DNA of 64,000 nucleotides from Gloeocapsopsis dulcis. GTDB taxonomy: Bacteria; Cyanobacteriota; Cyanobacteriia; Cyanobacteriales; Chroococcidiopsidaceae. Each line of letters begins with the position of its first letter. The first letter of the stretch is position 1. The stretch spans positions 295,501 to 359,500 of the forward strand of contig NZ_CP119968.1 in the NCBI RefSeq assembly GCF_032163395.1, read 5' to 3'. Below are positions 25,954-35,036 of this stretch, in pieces. Below the pieces are notes generated by a model that was not told the DNA's origin, did no database searches, and saw only the letters and a program-made list of their open reading frames with translations. Made by a program: the position numbers and the translations under genes.

Positions 25954-27471
25954 ATGCCTTTTCCACGCATTGTCATGCTGCTCATCGCCCTGATTGTTGT
26001 TTTGGGGCTATTACTGTGGCTGTTTGCTAGCTTGTCACAGATGTTGTGGCAATTGTCTTACACTTCACCGCTACTTGCGGATGTGTTGCTATTTTTAATC
26101 ATTGCCTTAATGGTATTGCTGATCGGCGTAGTCATCTACTACATTGCGATCGTACAACGAGGCGAACGGCGATCGCGACGACGGGCACAACGCCAAATTC
26201 GGATTCCGGAAGAACGGACTGATGCAGCCGAAGAAAATCTGCGCGCCATACAACAACAACTGACACAAATTCAAGACGAAGTCGCACGTCAAGCATTGTT
26301 AGAGCGATCGCGGGAAATTGAAGCCAGTTTGTCGCGTGGTGCATTGCAAGTCGTTGTCTTTGGGACAGGTTCAGCAGGTAAAACTTCGCTTGTTAATGCT
26401 ATGTTCGGGCGGATTGTCGGACAAGTTGCAGCACCGATGGGGACAACACAGCAGGGACAAACTTACAGCTTGCGCCTCAAAGGAATGGAACGCAAGATTT
26501 TAATTACCGATACGCCAGGAATTTTAGAAGCAGGAGTTGCAGGAACCGAACGCGAACGCTTGGCGCGACAATTGGCTACCGAAGCCGATTTATTATTATT
26601 TGTTGTTGATAATGATTTACGGCATTCTGAATACGAACCATTACAAACTTTAGCGGAAATCGGTAAGCGATCGCTCTTAGTTTTGAACAAAACCGATTTG
26701 TACACCGACGAAGACCGCGAGACTATCCTCGCACAACTGCGCGAACGAGTAAAAAACTTTATTGCACCTACTGATATTGTGGCGATCGCCGCAAATCCGC
26801 AACCTGTGACATTAGAAAATGGTGAAATAGTTCACCCTGAACCTGATATCATGCCACTACTCCGTCGCATGGCTGCTGTGTTACGTGCGGAAGGTGAAGA
26901 ATTAGTAGCAGACAATATCTTACTGCAATCGCAGCGATTAGGAGAAGAAGCTCGTCAAATTATTGATGCACAACGCCGTCGCCAAGCCGACAAGGTAGTA
27001 GAACGCTTTCAATGGATCAGTGCGGGTGTTGTTTCTGTGACACCATTACCAGGTGTTGATTTACTCGCAACAGCAGCTGTTAATGCACAAATGGTAGTAG
27101 AAATTGGGAGAATCTACGGGTGTGAATTGAATTTAGAACGCGGTAAAGAGTTAGCCCTTTCCTTGGCAAAAACTTTAGCAAGTTTGGGTATTGTGAAAGG
27201 AGCAATTCAAATTCTGTCTACGGCGTTGCAATTTCATGTTGCGACTTTTGTTGTTGGTAAAGCAATCCAAGGTGTTACTGCTGCATATCTGACGCGAATT
27301 GCTGGTAAAAGCTTTATTGAATATTTTCGCCACGATCAAGACTGGGGTGATGGTGGTATTACTGAAGTCGTACAACGCCAGTTTCAACTCAACCGCCGTG
27401 ATGAATTTATTAAGGTTTTTGTGCAAGAAGCGATCGCGCGTGTAATTAAACCACTTAAGGTTGATTCATGA
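25954..27471 (+). CDS. Membrane-anchored GTPase (Era/HSR1-like domain with DUF697 C-terminus)
   Basis: The frame opens at a TTG at 25933; the ATG at 25954 (505 aa) gives MPFPRIVMLL, which looks more natural. Two transmembrane helices lie at about 5-25 and 40-65, then a charged coiled segment. The G domain has G1 GTGSAGKTS at about 137-145, G3 DTPG near 185 and G4 NKTD near 244. After it comes a DUF697-like C-terminal helical part (GVVSVTPLPGVDLLATAAVN). Such GTPases sit on the inner membrane of cyanobacteria; their target is unknown. It overlaps the end of the convergent dhaL gene by 6 bp. Confidence 0.87.
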   Translation: MPFPRIVMLLIALIVVLGLLLWLFASLSQMLWQLSYTSPLLADVLLFLIIALMVLLIGVVIYYIAIVQRGERRSRRRAQRQIRIPEERTDAAEENLRAIQQQLTQIQDEVARQALLERSREIEASLSRGALQVVVFGTGSAGKTSLVNAMFGRIVGQVAAPMGTTQQGQTYSLRLKGMERKILITDTPGILEAGVAGTERERLARQLATEADLLLFVVDNDLRHSEYEPLQTLAEIGKRSLLVLNKTDLYTDEDRETILAQLRERVKNFIAPTDIVAIAANPQPVTLENGEIVHPEPDIMPLLRRMAAVLRAEGEELVADNILLQSQRLGEEARQIIDAQRRRQADKVVERFQWISAGVVSVTPLPGVDLLATAAVNAQMVVEIGRIYGCELNLERGKELALSLAKTLASLGIVKGAIQILSTALQFHVATFVVGKAIQGVTAAYLTRIAGKSFIEYFRHDQDWGDGGITEVVQRQFQLNRRDEFIKVFVQEAIARVIKPLKVDS

Positions 27472-28116
27472 GCAAATTGCCAGTACTTCAGATAAACTCT
27501 GTAACATCAAATAAACGGACGTTGCACCAGGATCTTGATGATTGATACTGCGATCGCCTAAGTAGCTAGCCCGACCTTTTTTTGCCACGATAGGGATAGT
27601 TGCTTTCATTCCTTGTTCTGCTGCAACTGTAGCTTGTTGGATAGCTTCTGGTGTACTTTTTCCTTCACTAATAACTTGTGTAAAAGTTGTAACTGCAGGA
27701 GATAGTGCATCAATCATTGTTTTATCACCAAGTTGAGCTTTGCCGCGTTGTAAGACACCATCTAACCCTGCTTGCAGTAGACTCACCATATCTTCGTTAG
27801 ACAATTCTTGTTTTCCGGCAACTGCGGTACTAGCGCGTAAAAAGAAGCTGCCATACAATGGACCACTGGCACCACCGACACTAGAAATGAGTGTCATACT
27901 CACACTTTTCAAAATATTGCTAATATCTTGCGCTGCAAAATTCGGTAACTGATTTGAGACTTTTTGAAAACCACGATCCATATTGATCCCGTGGTCAGCA
28001 TCACCAATTGCCGCATCTAATTGCGTCAAGTATTCTTTATTTTGAGCGATCGCACTAGCGAATTGCTGCAACCAGTGTATGATATGCTCTTTTGTCACCA
28101 CGATCAAATTCCCCAT
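27466..28116 (-). CDS. dhaL: Dihydroxyacetone kinase subunit L (DhaL)
   Basis: The ADP/ATP-binding subunit of the PTS-type dihydroxyacetone kinase: it holds nucleotide that is re-phosphorylated by DhaM. The DhaL signature [18 protein letters not shown], with the three Asp residues that bind Mg2+ and nucleotide, is present, and [14 protein letters not shown] is a second conserved block. Start choice is unclear: an ATG at 28116 overlaps dhaK by 13 bp, while a GTG at 28101 or 28098 gives a closer match to E. coli DhaL (about 210 aa). Cotranscribed with dhaK (overlap or 3-8 nt gap). Confidence 0.92.
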   Translation of the reverse strand: MGNLIVVTKEHIIHWLQQFASAIAQNKEYLTQLDAAIGDADHGINMDRGFQKVSNQLPNFAAQDISNILKSVSMTLISSVGGASGPLYGSFFLRASTAVAGKQELSNEDMVSLLQAGLDGVLQRGKAQLGDKTMIDALSPAVTTFTQVISEGKSTPEAIQQATVAAEQGMKATIPIVAKKGRASYLGDRSINHQDPGATSVYLMLQSLSEVLAICS

Positions 28117-29177
28117 CGCCAGCTTGCCGTTTTCACGGGTGCATCCCATAGCCGAATCATCTCATCATCTAACTTCAGCAGCGTAATTGAACAACCTTGC
28201 ATATCCAGCGATGTGATATAAGAACCGACTAAATTACGCACAATTTGATATCCCTGCTGTGCACAAAGCTCTGCTAGTTTGCGATAGACAATATACAATT
28301 CAGCCAAAGGTGTACCACCCATTCCATTGACAAAAGCTAAAAGGCGATCGCCCTTTTCCCATTCAGGATCAGTTAATTGCACATCAACAAAGCCCCTTTT
28401 GTTTTCATCCCACTCTTGTACTGTGCGACTATAAGCAACATCTTGAAAAATCGACATTGCGAGTATTTCAGTAATCTCATCTGCAGATTTAACTAACATT
28501 CTTTCGCATCCTGGTTCGCCATGAATCCCGATTCCCATTTCAATCTCGTTAGCACCTAAATCAAAGGTAGGCGTTCCTTTTGCTGGTACAGTACATGAAG
28601 TCAAAGCAACTCCCATACTGCGTCCATTAAGATTAACTCGGCGACACAAATCGGCGATTTGCTGTAAATCATATCCTTGTTCTGCTGCTGCACCACAAAT
28701 TTTCTCAGCTAATACCGTTGTTCCCACACCCCGCCGTCCTTGGGTGTATAAACTATCTTTAACAGCAACATCATCATCAATTAAAATACTCAAGACTCGC
28801 AAATCTTCCGCACGAGCTAACTCAGTTGCCATTTCAAAGTTCATCACATCGCCACTATAGTTTTTGACGATATAGAGAATTCCTCCACCACCATCAACTT
28901 GTTTCGCTGCTGCTAACATTTGATCGGGAGTTGGAGAAGTAAAAACTTCACCAGGACAAGCCGCATCAAGCATTCCCAAGCCAACAAACCCTGCGTGCAT
29001 TGGTTCGTGTCCGCTACCACCACCGGAAACAATCGCAACTTTTCCTGGTACAGGTGCAACAGCACGATAGACAAACGTTGGCTCAAATTGTACTTTAAGT
29101 AGATCGGGATGAGCCTTTGCCATACCTTCCAAACTCTCACGGACAAAGTTTTCTGGGTGATTGATGAGCTTTTTCAT
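28104..29177 (-). CDS. dhaK: Dihydroxyacetone kinase subunit K (DhaK)
   Basis: A 357-residue dihydroxyacetone-binding subunit. The frame is open from 29225, but the ATG at 29177 gives [15 protein letters not shown], the family N-terminus, and has a strong GGAGGA Shine-Dalgarno before it. [16 protein letters not shown] (51-66), [10 protein letters not shown] (106-115; D110 is the conserved acid) and [11 protein letters not shown] (213-223, with H219 that covalently binds the substrate) are all present. With DhaL and DhaM it makes dihydroxyacetone phosphate using PEP. It is cotranscribed with dhaL. Confidence 0.95.
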   Translation of the reverse strand: MKKLINHPENFVRESLEGMAKAHPDLLKVQFEPTFVYRAVAPVPGKVAIVSGGGSGHEPMHAGFVGLGMLDAACPGEVFTSPTPDQMLAAAKQVDGGGGILYIVKNYSGDVMNFEMATELARAEDLRVLSILIDDDVAVKDSLYTQGRRGVGTTVLAEKICGAAAEQGYDLQQIADLCRRVNLNGRSMGVALTSCTVPAKGTPTFDLGANEIEMGIGIHGEPGCERMLVKSADEITEILAMSIFQDVAYSRTVQEWDENKRGFVDVQLTDPEWEKGDRLLAFVNGMGGTPLAELYIVYRKLAELCAQQGYQIVRNLVGSYITSLDMQGCSITLLKLDDEMIRLWDAPVKTASWRWGI

Positions 29178-29259
29178 CGCGGTTCCTCCTGGTAGTGCCG
29201 TTAAAACCTGTAAATATAACTTCAAGGCATGTCAAAAGTTTTAGATTTGAATCCTCATA

Positions 29260-29311
29260 ACTTATAACTCTCCTCAACTCAAAACTCAGAAATCAAAACT
29301 CAAACCTCTTT
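29260..29311. repeat. Short CAAAACTCA-type repeat
   Basis: Repeated ACTCAAAACTCA/AATCAAAACTCAAA units between dhaK's upstream region and the stop of the next minus-strand gene; related to 24355-24398. Confidence 0.5.
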
Positions 29312-29826
29312 TACGGAAGTTGTTCTTTCAATTGACTAAAACTATTGGGATTGAGGGTAATTTTCACTTCTAGTTGCTGCTGATTGTCTCGTAACGTGAG
29401 GATATGGTTTTCTCCTACACGACGGTATAGCCAGTGAGGATTCTTGACTTCAATAGTTTCATAGGTTATGCCTCGTAGTGCTACACGGATGACGAGTTGT
29501 TTTTGTGACTGTGGGAAAATATATAACTGTTGTTGACGAGTATCGAGTACTAACTGATGCGGTGTGGTGTTACGCACTTGCGGTGAGTCGGGTTTTTGCC
29601 AATAAAGTGTGATACCACGGATTTCTGGGTTTTTAATTTCAAAAACTTCATCAAAGCGTTGCAAATCCCAGTCAAGTTCATCAACGTCTCCAGTTTGGGG
29701 AATCATGCGCTGCGCTAGCATCACTTGTTTATTAGCTAAGCTTGACCACCATTGACTAATAACTGCAAAATTGTTGAGATTCTCTGGTTTGGAGTTACCT
29801 TGCTGCCAAAGTATTTTACCTTCCAT
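29311..29826 (-). CDS. Hypothetical protein, cyanobacterial
   Basis: A 171-residue soluble protein with no signal peptide or membrane helix. It is rich in Gln, Asn, Val and Trp and shows alternating hydrophobic strands (ITLYWQKPDSPQV, LVIRVALRGITYETIEV), so probably a beta-sandwich. It stands about 85 bp from the end of the dhaK transcription unit upstream region and is on the same strand. I do not recognise the family. Confidence 0.65.
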   Translation of the reverse strand: MEGKILWQQGNSKPENLNNFAVISQWWSSLANKQVMLAQRMIPQTGDVDELDWDLQRFDEVFEIKNPEIRGITLYWQKPDSPQVRNTTPHQLVLDTRQQQLYIFPQSQKQLVIRVALRGITYETIEVKNPHWLYRRVGENHILTLRDNQQQLEVKITLNPNSFSQLKEQLP

Positions 29827-30347
29827 ATGCTTTATCTAAATTGCGATCGCTTCTATTTAGCAGCATACTTTATGTATGGTTTTCCAGACACTTCAGCTCA
29901 AAAACTGCGTTTAGATACTTGCAGTTAAATTGTGGCGATCGCCTTGTCTTGAAGCGAGAATCTCCTCTAGTTTTAGAACCGCCACATAACTAATTCTTCC
30001 TCAATAGTTGCTATAAATTTAGTTGCCCTATTTAATTGAATAAATTTTACTAACTTCTATTAGTTTGGAATGCTACCTGTAGATTCACTGAATTTATCTC
30101 ACGACAAGGGCGATCGCTACTAGTATTTTCAGTAAACTTTCGGTTAGACATGGACTTAAAAAGAGCTATTTTGTTTTTAGTTAGACGAATCACATTTAAA
30201 TTTGAAGTAATAAATATAGTTTAAATTAAGACCCTCTTAAGAGGGTCTAATAAACTTATTTTTTAAGCTTATTAGCTAGACCTATGCTCACAATAGTTTT
30301 CTAGTAGTTCAACTTTATATAAATTTACCCTAAACAAGTAATAGTTT
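29827..30347. other. Intergenic region with a perfect palindrome
   Basis: About 520 bp upstream of the kinase gene. It holds a HIP1 site and a perfect 20-bp palindrome AGACCCTCTTAAGAGGGTCT at 30229-30248, followed by an AT-rich stretch with a T-run (about 30257-30264). The palindrome could form a hairpin at the end of an unseen transcript or be an operator. No gene is visible. Confidence 0.55.
30229..30248. promoter_or_regulatory. Perfect 20-bp palindrome (operator or hairpin)
   Basis: AGACCCTCTTAAGAGGGTCT is fully self-complementary. It lies 100 bp upstream of the kinase ATG. As RNA it would form a stem of eight with a TTAA loop; as DNA it could bind a dimeric regulator. Confidence 0.4.
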
Positions 30348-32135
30348 ATGAGTCTTGTTGTATGTAGTAATGGACACCAAATTGCACTAGGAGCAAGATT
30401 CTGTCAACAATGTGGCGAACAATTGACAATAGCAAAGTCTAAAACAGTAGCAAATCAGACTGAAAATGGACTAGAAGAGTTACCGCCCAGAACTCGACTA
30501 CGCGATCGCTATATAGTTCTGCAACAACTTGGTCAAGGTGGGTTTGGTAAAACCTATCTAGCAGAAGATACAGGTAGATTCAATGAAAAAGTTGTTATTA
30601 AAGAATTTGTTCCTACTATTCAGGGTACTCAAGCCATAGAAAAAGCTGAGGAGCTATTTCAACGAGAAGCTGTTACTCTTCATCAACTACAGCATCCCCA
30701 GATTCCTCGGTTTTGGGAGACATTTCGACAAGAGAAAAGGCTTTTTTTAGTCGAAGACTTTATCGCAGGTCAAACCTATCAGTATTTATTAGAGCAACGC
30801 TTACAGCAAGGAAAATGCTTTAAGGAAGCAGAAATCTTACAACTATTCCGTGAACTGTTGCCAGTTTTGAGCTATCTCCACCGTCAGGGAGTTATCCACC
30901 GCGATATCTCCCCCGATAACATCATGCTTCGTGCTAAAGATAAGCAGCCTGTTTTAATCGATTTAGGTGGTGTTAAACAAATAGCAATTGATGTTGTTAC
31001 TCAGGTAGCAAAAGCAAGAAATCGTCCTATTAGCGGAGCTACCTGTTTAGGCAAAGTTGGGTATGCACCAGATGAGCAGATCCGCCTGGGTATTGTCGCA
31101 CCGCACAGTGATTTATATGCCTTAGCTGTTACAGCACTGGTGTTAATGACTGGTAAACAACCTCAAGAGTTATTGGATCAGCATACGCTGCATTGGATGT
31201 GGCAGAGAGAATTAACTCTCAGTCCTCTTTTGGAGAAGATTATTAACCAAATGCTGCATCGGCAACCTGCGCAACGTTTCAAGTCTGCTGATGAAATTCT
31301 ACAAATGTTGCAATCTAATTCTTCAAGCCGAACTCATACAGCTACCAAGCCCACTGTACTACAGCAATCTAATCCTTCAAGCCGGACTTATGCAGCCACC
31401 AAGCCCACTGAATTTAAAGTTACTGCTTCGGTAAATAATTCAGGTCAGGGTGGAGTATTTGACAATTCTATTCAAGTACCAGATGAAATCAAAGGCTGGA
31501 ACTGGGGAGCTTTTTTAATGCCAAACTTTTGGCTTTTTAGCAATCAAGTTTGGATTGGTTTATTGGTTTGGATTCCATACGTAGGCTGGATTATGTCTTT
31601 TGTGCTGGGTGCTAAAGGAAATAAATGGGCATGGAAAAGCCGCAAGTGGGACAGTATTGCAGCGTTTAAAGCATATCAAAGAGCCTGGACAAAATGGGGT
31701 TTGATCATCTATGGAAGTTTTTTAGCTTTAGCTTTATTAGTTGGCTTTTTAGCCGCAATGGTTGCTATTGTGACAGAGATTGAATCGCAGCGTGTTAGCT
31801 CTAGTACTACTAGCTCTCCGTCTACTTCTTCCACGCAAGAACTATCCGAGGCATATCCGTCAGATGCTATTGACTCGTCTATCTCTGCATGCGAACAGTC
31901 TTTTCGAGCCAATGCTCCAAAGGCTGCTACGCAAATAATTAGTAACTATTGCAGCTGTACAGTTAGTGCAGTTCAACAAAAGATGAGTTATGGGGAATAC
32001 GTAGAAGCAGAAACTGTTCTATATAAGCGTCAGCAAAATCAAGAACTAAACCCCAGTGAACAGAGGAAAGCAGATAACTATATGAACAAGCTTTATGAAG
32101 CAATCTCAATCTGTCGTCAGAGATTAGGGTTTTGA
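30348..32135 (+). CDS. Ser/Thr protein kinase with zinc ribbon and C-terminal membrane/exported part
   Basis: A 595-residue Hanks-type kinase. Residues 1-22 form a short zinc-ribbon-like start (C6, H10, C19, C22). The kinase domain spans about 55-325: Gly loop LGQGGFGKTY (61-70), Lys in VVIKEF (K85), catalytic HRDISPDN (184-191) and DLG in place of DFG (205-207); the key Lys, Asp and Asn are intact, so it is probably active. After a Ser/Thr-rich linker with a direct repeat (SSRTHTATKPT / SSRTYAATKPT) come hydrophobic segments (about 395-425 and 450-475) and an exported C-terminal domain with several Cys (SACEQSF, NYCSCTV, SICRQRLGF). It lies 27 bp ahead of the FHA-PrsW gene. Confidence 0.92.
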   Translation: MSLVVCSNGHQIALGARFCQQCGEQLTIAKSKTVANQTENGLEELPPRTRLRDRYIVLQQLGQGGFGKTYLAEDTGRFNEKVVIKEFVPTIQGTQAIEKAEELFQREAVTLHQLQHPQIPRFWETFRQEKRLFLVEDFIAGQTYQYLLEQRLQQGKCFKEAEILQLFRELLPVLSYLHRQGVIHRDISPDNIMLRAKDKQPVLIDLGGVKQIAIDVVTQVAKARNRPISGATCLGKVGYAPDEQIRLGIVAPHSDLYALAVTALVLMTGKQPQELLDQHTLHWMWQRELTLSPLLEKIINQMLHRQPAQRFKSADEILQMLQSNSSSRTHTATKPTVLQQSNPSSRTYAATKPTEFKVTASVNNSGQGGVFDNSIQVPDEIKGWNWGAFLMPNFWLFSNQVWIGLLVWIPYVGWIMSFVLGAKGNKWAWKSRKWDSIAAFKAYQRAWTKWGLIIYGSFLALALLVGFLAAMVAIVTEIESQRVSSSTTSSPSTSSTQELSEAYPSDAIDSSISACEQSFRANAPKAATQIISNYCSCTVSAVQQKMSYGEYVEAETVLYKRQQNQELNPSEQRKADNYMNKLYEAISICRQRLGF

Positions 32136-33232
32136 TTTGCTTTTAATACCACTTTGCTTTTTATGACAAGCACTTCTTCTCACAAAAGCTTTTTGCGGCA
32201 GTTGCCATCTCAAGGCACGATTGAACAGCGTTACTTACTCTCAACTACCCAGGAAACGGTTTTAGGGCGCGAACCACAATGCCAAATTGCGGTAGATCCG
32301 TTCTTGTACAGTTCTGTTTCTCGCAGACACGCCAAAGTAGAACCTGTTTCAAGTTCTTCGTCTAATCTGACTTGGCAAGTTTGCGATCTTAGTAGTGCTA
32401 ATGGCACTTATATTAATGGTAAGCGCTTACAAGGTTGCAAGGTTTTACGGGCAGGCGATCGCATTTCTCTTGGTGAAGATGGACCTGAATTTATCTTTGA
32501 GTGCCAATCTACTAATAATTCTTTCCCCCCCGCAGTTGCATCCGGTTTCCCCACTTCCAATTCTCGCCCTATCATTCCTAATTCCGTCAAAAATACTTCA
32601 ACAAACCTGAATAATAATAGTGTTACTTCAACTCAGTTATTTCCAATTTTCTCAACTGGAAAAGATTTAGCTCAAAAAACTTATTTAATCCCTGCCAGTG
32701 TAACAGTAGGATTTACCATTTTGATGTTTGCAGCAATAGGTGAGCCTATGCTGTTTAATCTACTGTTAGCAACATACATTTCTGGGGCAGCTTATTACTT
32801 CATATACAAACTTTGTGGCAAGCAAAAACCTTGGTGGGTGTTGCTCGGCTCAGCTTTAATGACAGCAATACTTATTCCTAGCCCTGTGTTTGGCTTACTC
32901 GCAGTAATTTTTCGCGGCATCCTCCCTGGTGGAGGTGTTTTTAATCCCAACAATAACTTTTTATCAGCTTTAGTAGCACATTTTTTCGGTGCTGGGCTAC
33001 TTGAAGAACTGCTCAAGGCATTGCCAGTGTTAGCAGCATACTACGTTGGTAAACAAGTTCAACGCTCTTGGCGAGAAAAAATTGGAGTTTGGGAACCGCT
33101 AGACGGAATTTTGCTGGGAACAGCCTCTGCTGTTGGATTTACTCTGGTTGAAACTTTAGGACAGTATGTTCCTAACCTAGTACAGAATGTAGCCGTTGAA
33201 GCTGGAATTGGGGCTGGAGAGCTAGTGGTTTG

Positions 33233-33898
33233 TCAAGCTTTAATTGAGGGGTAGAGTCGATGCAGTTTGACCCGTGCATCGGCGGTGTTGAAGCGCCAAT
33301 TAATCCAAGTCTGCTCATGATTGCGTTGCTCTTGCCAGGCAGCTACCTCAGTTTGCAACACGGCAAACTCTGGAATACGTCGATTCAAGCATTGACGTGC
33401 CAAAATGCTCAATTCTATCTCTGCCATATTCAGCCAACTGCTATGCTTAGGAGTGTGACAAAACTCTAGGCGATTGAGAATACGCCGTGCCTCAGCAGGC
33501 TCAAACGCTTTGTACAAGGAGGAGGGAGAATGGGTATTAAGATTATCTTGCACCACTGTAATCAACAAGGCATCAGGATAATGGATATCTACTAAATCCC
33601 TGAGCAGATAAGCATAATCCACTGCTGTTCGACGTTTAGTAACTTTTAAATGTCGCCATCCTACTATCGGTTCACAAAGTATGAATAGATTCGCTGTACC
33701 GTTGCGTTCATACTTGTAATCCTGCCGCATGGGTTGTCTTTGTTTTACGGCAACTGGTTCAACAGTTTCTTTAACAAGTTGTTTGCTGGCTTCATCGAGA
33801 CAGACAACGGGAAAGTCAGGATGATAACATTGTTGATACACTTGTAGCACTGACTCCATCTGGCAAACAAACTCAGCATTTTGTTCAGGAGGAATCAC
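33233..33898 (-). CDS. IS630 transposase, catalytic DDE part (ORF B)
   Basis: A 221-residue frame containing the DDE core of the IS630 type: CLDEAS (first Asp), VVQDNLNTHS (second Asp) and SWLNMAEIELSIL (final Glu), with the Trp/Asn pair typical for the family. It has no convincing start of its own (a start at 33898 is inside the overlap), so it is probably made as a fusion with ORF A by -1 frameshifting at the A7 run. Confidence 0.88.
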   Translation of the reverse strand: MIPPEQNAEFVCQMESVLQVYQQCYHPDFPVVCLDEASKQLVKETVEPVAVKQRQPMRQDYKYERNGTANLFILCEPIVGWRHLKVTKRRTAVDYAYLLRDLVDIHYPDALLITVVQDNLNTHSPSSLYKAFEPAEARRILNRLEFCHTPKHSSWLNMAEIELSILARQCLNRRIPEFAVLQTEVAAWQEQRNHEQTWINWRFNTADARVKLHRLYPSIKA

Positions 33899-34398
33899 CC
33901 AGCACTCCTGTCTCCAAGGCTGAAGTTCGTTTTTTTAAGTGCTTGCCTCACCGTTTCATGACTTACTGACTCGACATAACCCAATTGCACCATTTGGTCC
34001 GCTAGTAGCCGCATTGTCCATCGGGCGCGACCGTTTGGAGCATCACTGCACACTAACGCAACTAAATGTGCTTCTTGTTCGCCATTTAAGCAGCGTTGCT
34101 TGCGGCCTCCACCTGGTTGCCGCACCAAGGAAGCTTTTAGACCGAACTCAACAAAGCGACGGCGCACCCGCTCTACCGTTGTCACTCCTACATCCAATGC
34201 TGCTGCTATGTCCTTGTCATGCCAACTACCCCCTCGCTGATTGCTATCTGCTTTGAGTAGGATACGAGCGCGGGTGATCTGGTCAGCAGCATGTCGTCCT
34301 GTGGTGCTGAACTGCTCAAGTTCAGCACGTTCTTCAACACTCAGGTCAACGATGTATTTCTTTACCATTGCAACTGCGGGAAATGCGTCATTCTTCAT
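33895..34398 (-). CDS. IS630 transposase, N-terminal HTH part (ORF A)
   Basis: A 167-residue frame with a winged-helix/HTH DNA-binding part: the motif KDIAAALDVGVTTVERVRRRF (about 63-83) is the family signature. It ends in a run of seven A residues (at CTTAAAAAAACGAAC, minus strand) where a -1 shift would join it to the catalytic part; without the shift it runs on to a TGA at 33895. The ATG at 34398 has alternative downstream starts. Confidence 0.88.
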   Translation of the reverse strand: MKNDAFPAVAMVKKYIVDLSVEERAELEQFSTTGRHAADQITRARILLKADSNQRGGSWHDKDIAAALDVGVTTVERVRRRFVEFGLKASLVRQPGGGRKQRCLNGEQEAHLVALVCSDAPNGRARWTMRLLADQMVQLGYVESVSHETVRQALKKTNFSLGDRSAG

Positions 34399-34751
34399 TT
34401 TACCCGCTTACCCATTAGTTATTCCCTGACAAAACACTAGTAGGGTTACAACTTCTAATTCCTCGGATTCTGTGTTCCGTGGCTGGGCATATGGCTTATA
34501 GTGGCTACTTCGGTTACTTCATTGGTTTAAGCATTTTAAAACCGAGTAAGCGTTGGTCAATTTTGGCAATTGGTTACTTGAGTTCCGCCGGACTCCATGC
34601 TTTTTGGAATGCTACTGCTTCGAGTAATTTCGTTTTAGCAATAGTTATAGGAATTATTTCTTATGCTTTCTTAGCAGCGGCTATTCTCAAGGCTCGTCAA
34701 CTTTCACCACTGCGATTGCATAACTTTGCTACTCAATTCTTTAACAGGTAG

Positions 34752-35036
34752 CCTTCTTAAGCCATTCAATATATCGAGTCAAAGCTTGGGCAAATCAGTT
34801 GGTGATACTAGCACAGTTGAAGTAGTAGTACAAAAACTAAGGTCTGTCCCTGACGGGCAAGAAAAGTTAAGACAAGTATTACCGCAGTTAATATAAAGAC
34901 TGGACGGATAGTTAAAACCATCCGAATAGGATTTTATTCCCTACCTAAAGCCTAGGCGCATTTGCTTTGTTGTTTCTGGTAGGTATGCTCATTGTCTATC
35001 AACTAATGGCTAAAAGCTAATCGCTAACCGCTAAAG
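34752..35036 (+). other. Intergenic, possible degraded coding remnant and microrepeat
   Basis: One frame at about 34752-34897 reads through a protein-like stretch (EVVVQKLRSVPDGQEKL near its end) but has no good start and is out of frame with the protease gene; it may be a frameshifted tail or relic. At 34999-35036 is a GCTAA-rich dispersed microrepeat just ahead of the HDAC-like start codon. Confidence 0.35.

Larger units (their letters stand above)
33225..34437 (-). mobile_element. IS630-family insertion sequence (complete)
   Basis: A 1213-bp element inserted at TA: TA at 33223-33224 and at 34438-34439 flank it, as expected for the IS630/Tc1-mariner group. The terminal inverted repeats are GTGGTTTGTCA (left) and GTGTTTTGTCA (right, reverse complement), with matching continuing imperfectly for about 29 bp. 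The transposase is on the minus strand in two overlapping frames. Both ends and the TA duplication are intact, so the insertion looks recent. Confidence 0.93.
32163..34751 (+). pseudogene. FHA-domain / PrsW-type intramembrane protease, split by an IS630-type element
   Basis: The 5' part (ATG at 32163; frame open from a TTG at 32154) encodes an FHA domain (about residues 18-113; conserved GRE at 35-37, SRRH at 53-56, NG at 80-81), a Ser/Asn-rich linker and membrane helices with PrsW motifs: LLEELLKALP (E281, E282) and E330 in FTLVETLG. The frame stops inside the element. The 3' part resumes after it (LLIPRILCSVAGHMAYSGYFGYFIG), with the expected His motif and LHAFWN. Removing the element (33225-34437) plus one TA restores one continuous frame of 457 codons. 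PrsW-type proteases are glutamic intramembrane proteases. The gene is 27 bp after the kinase gene. Confidence 0.88.
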
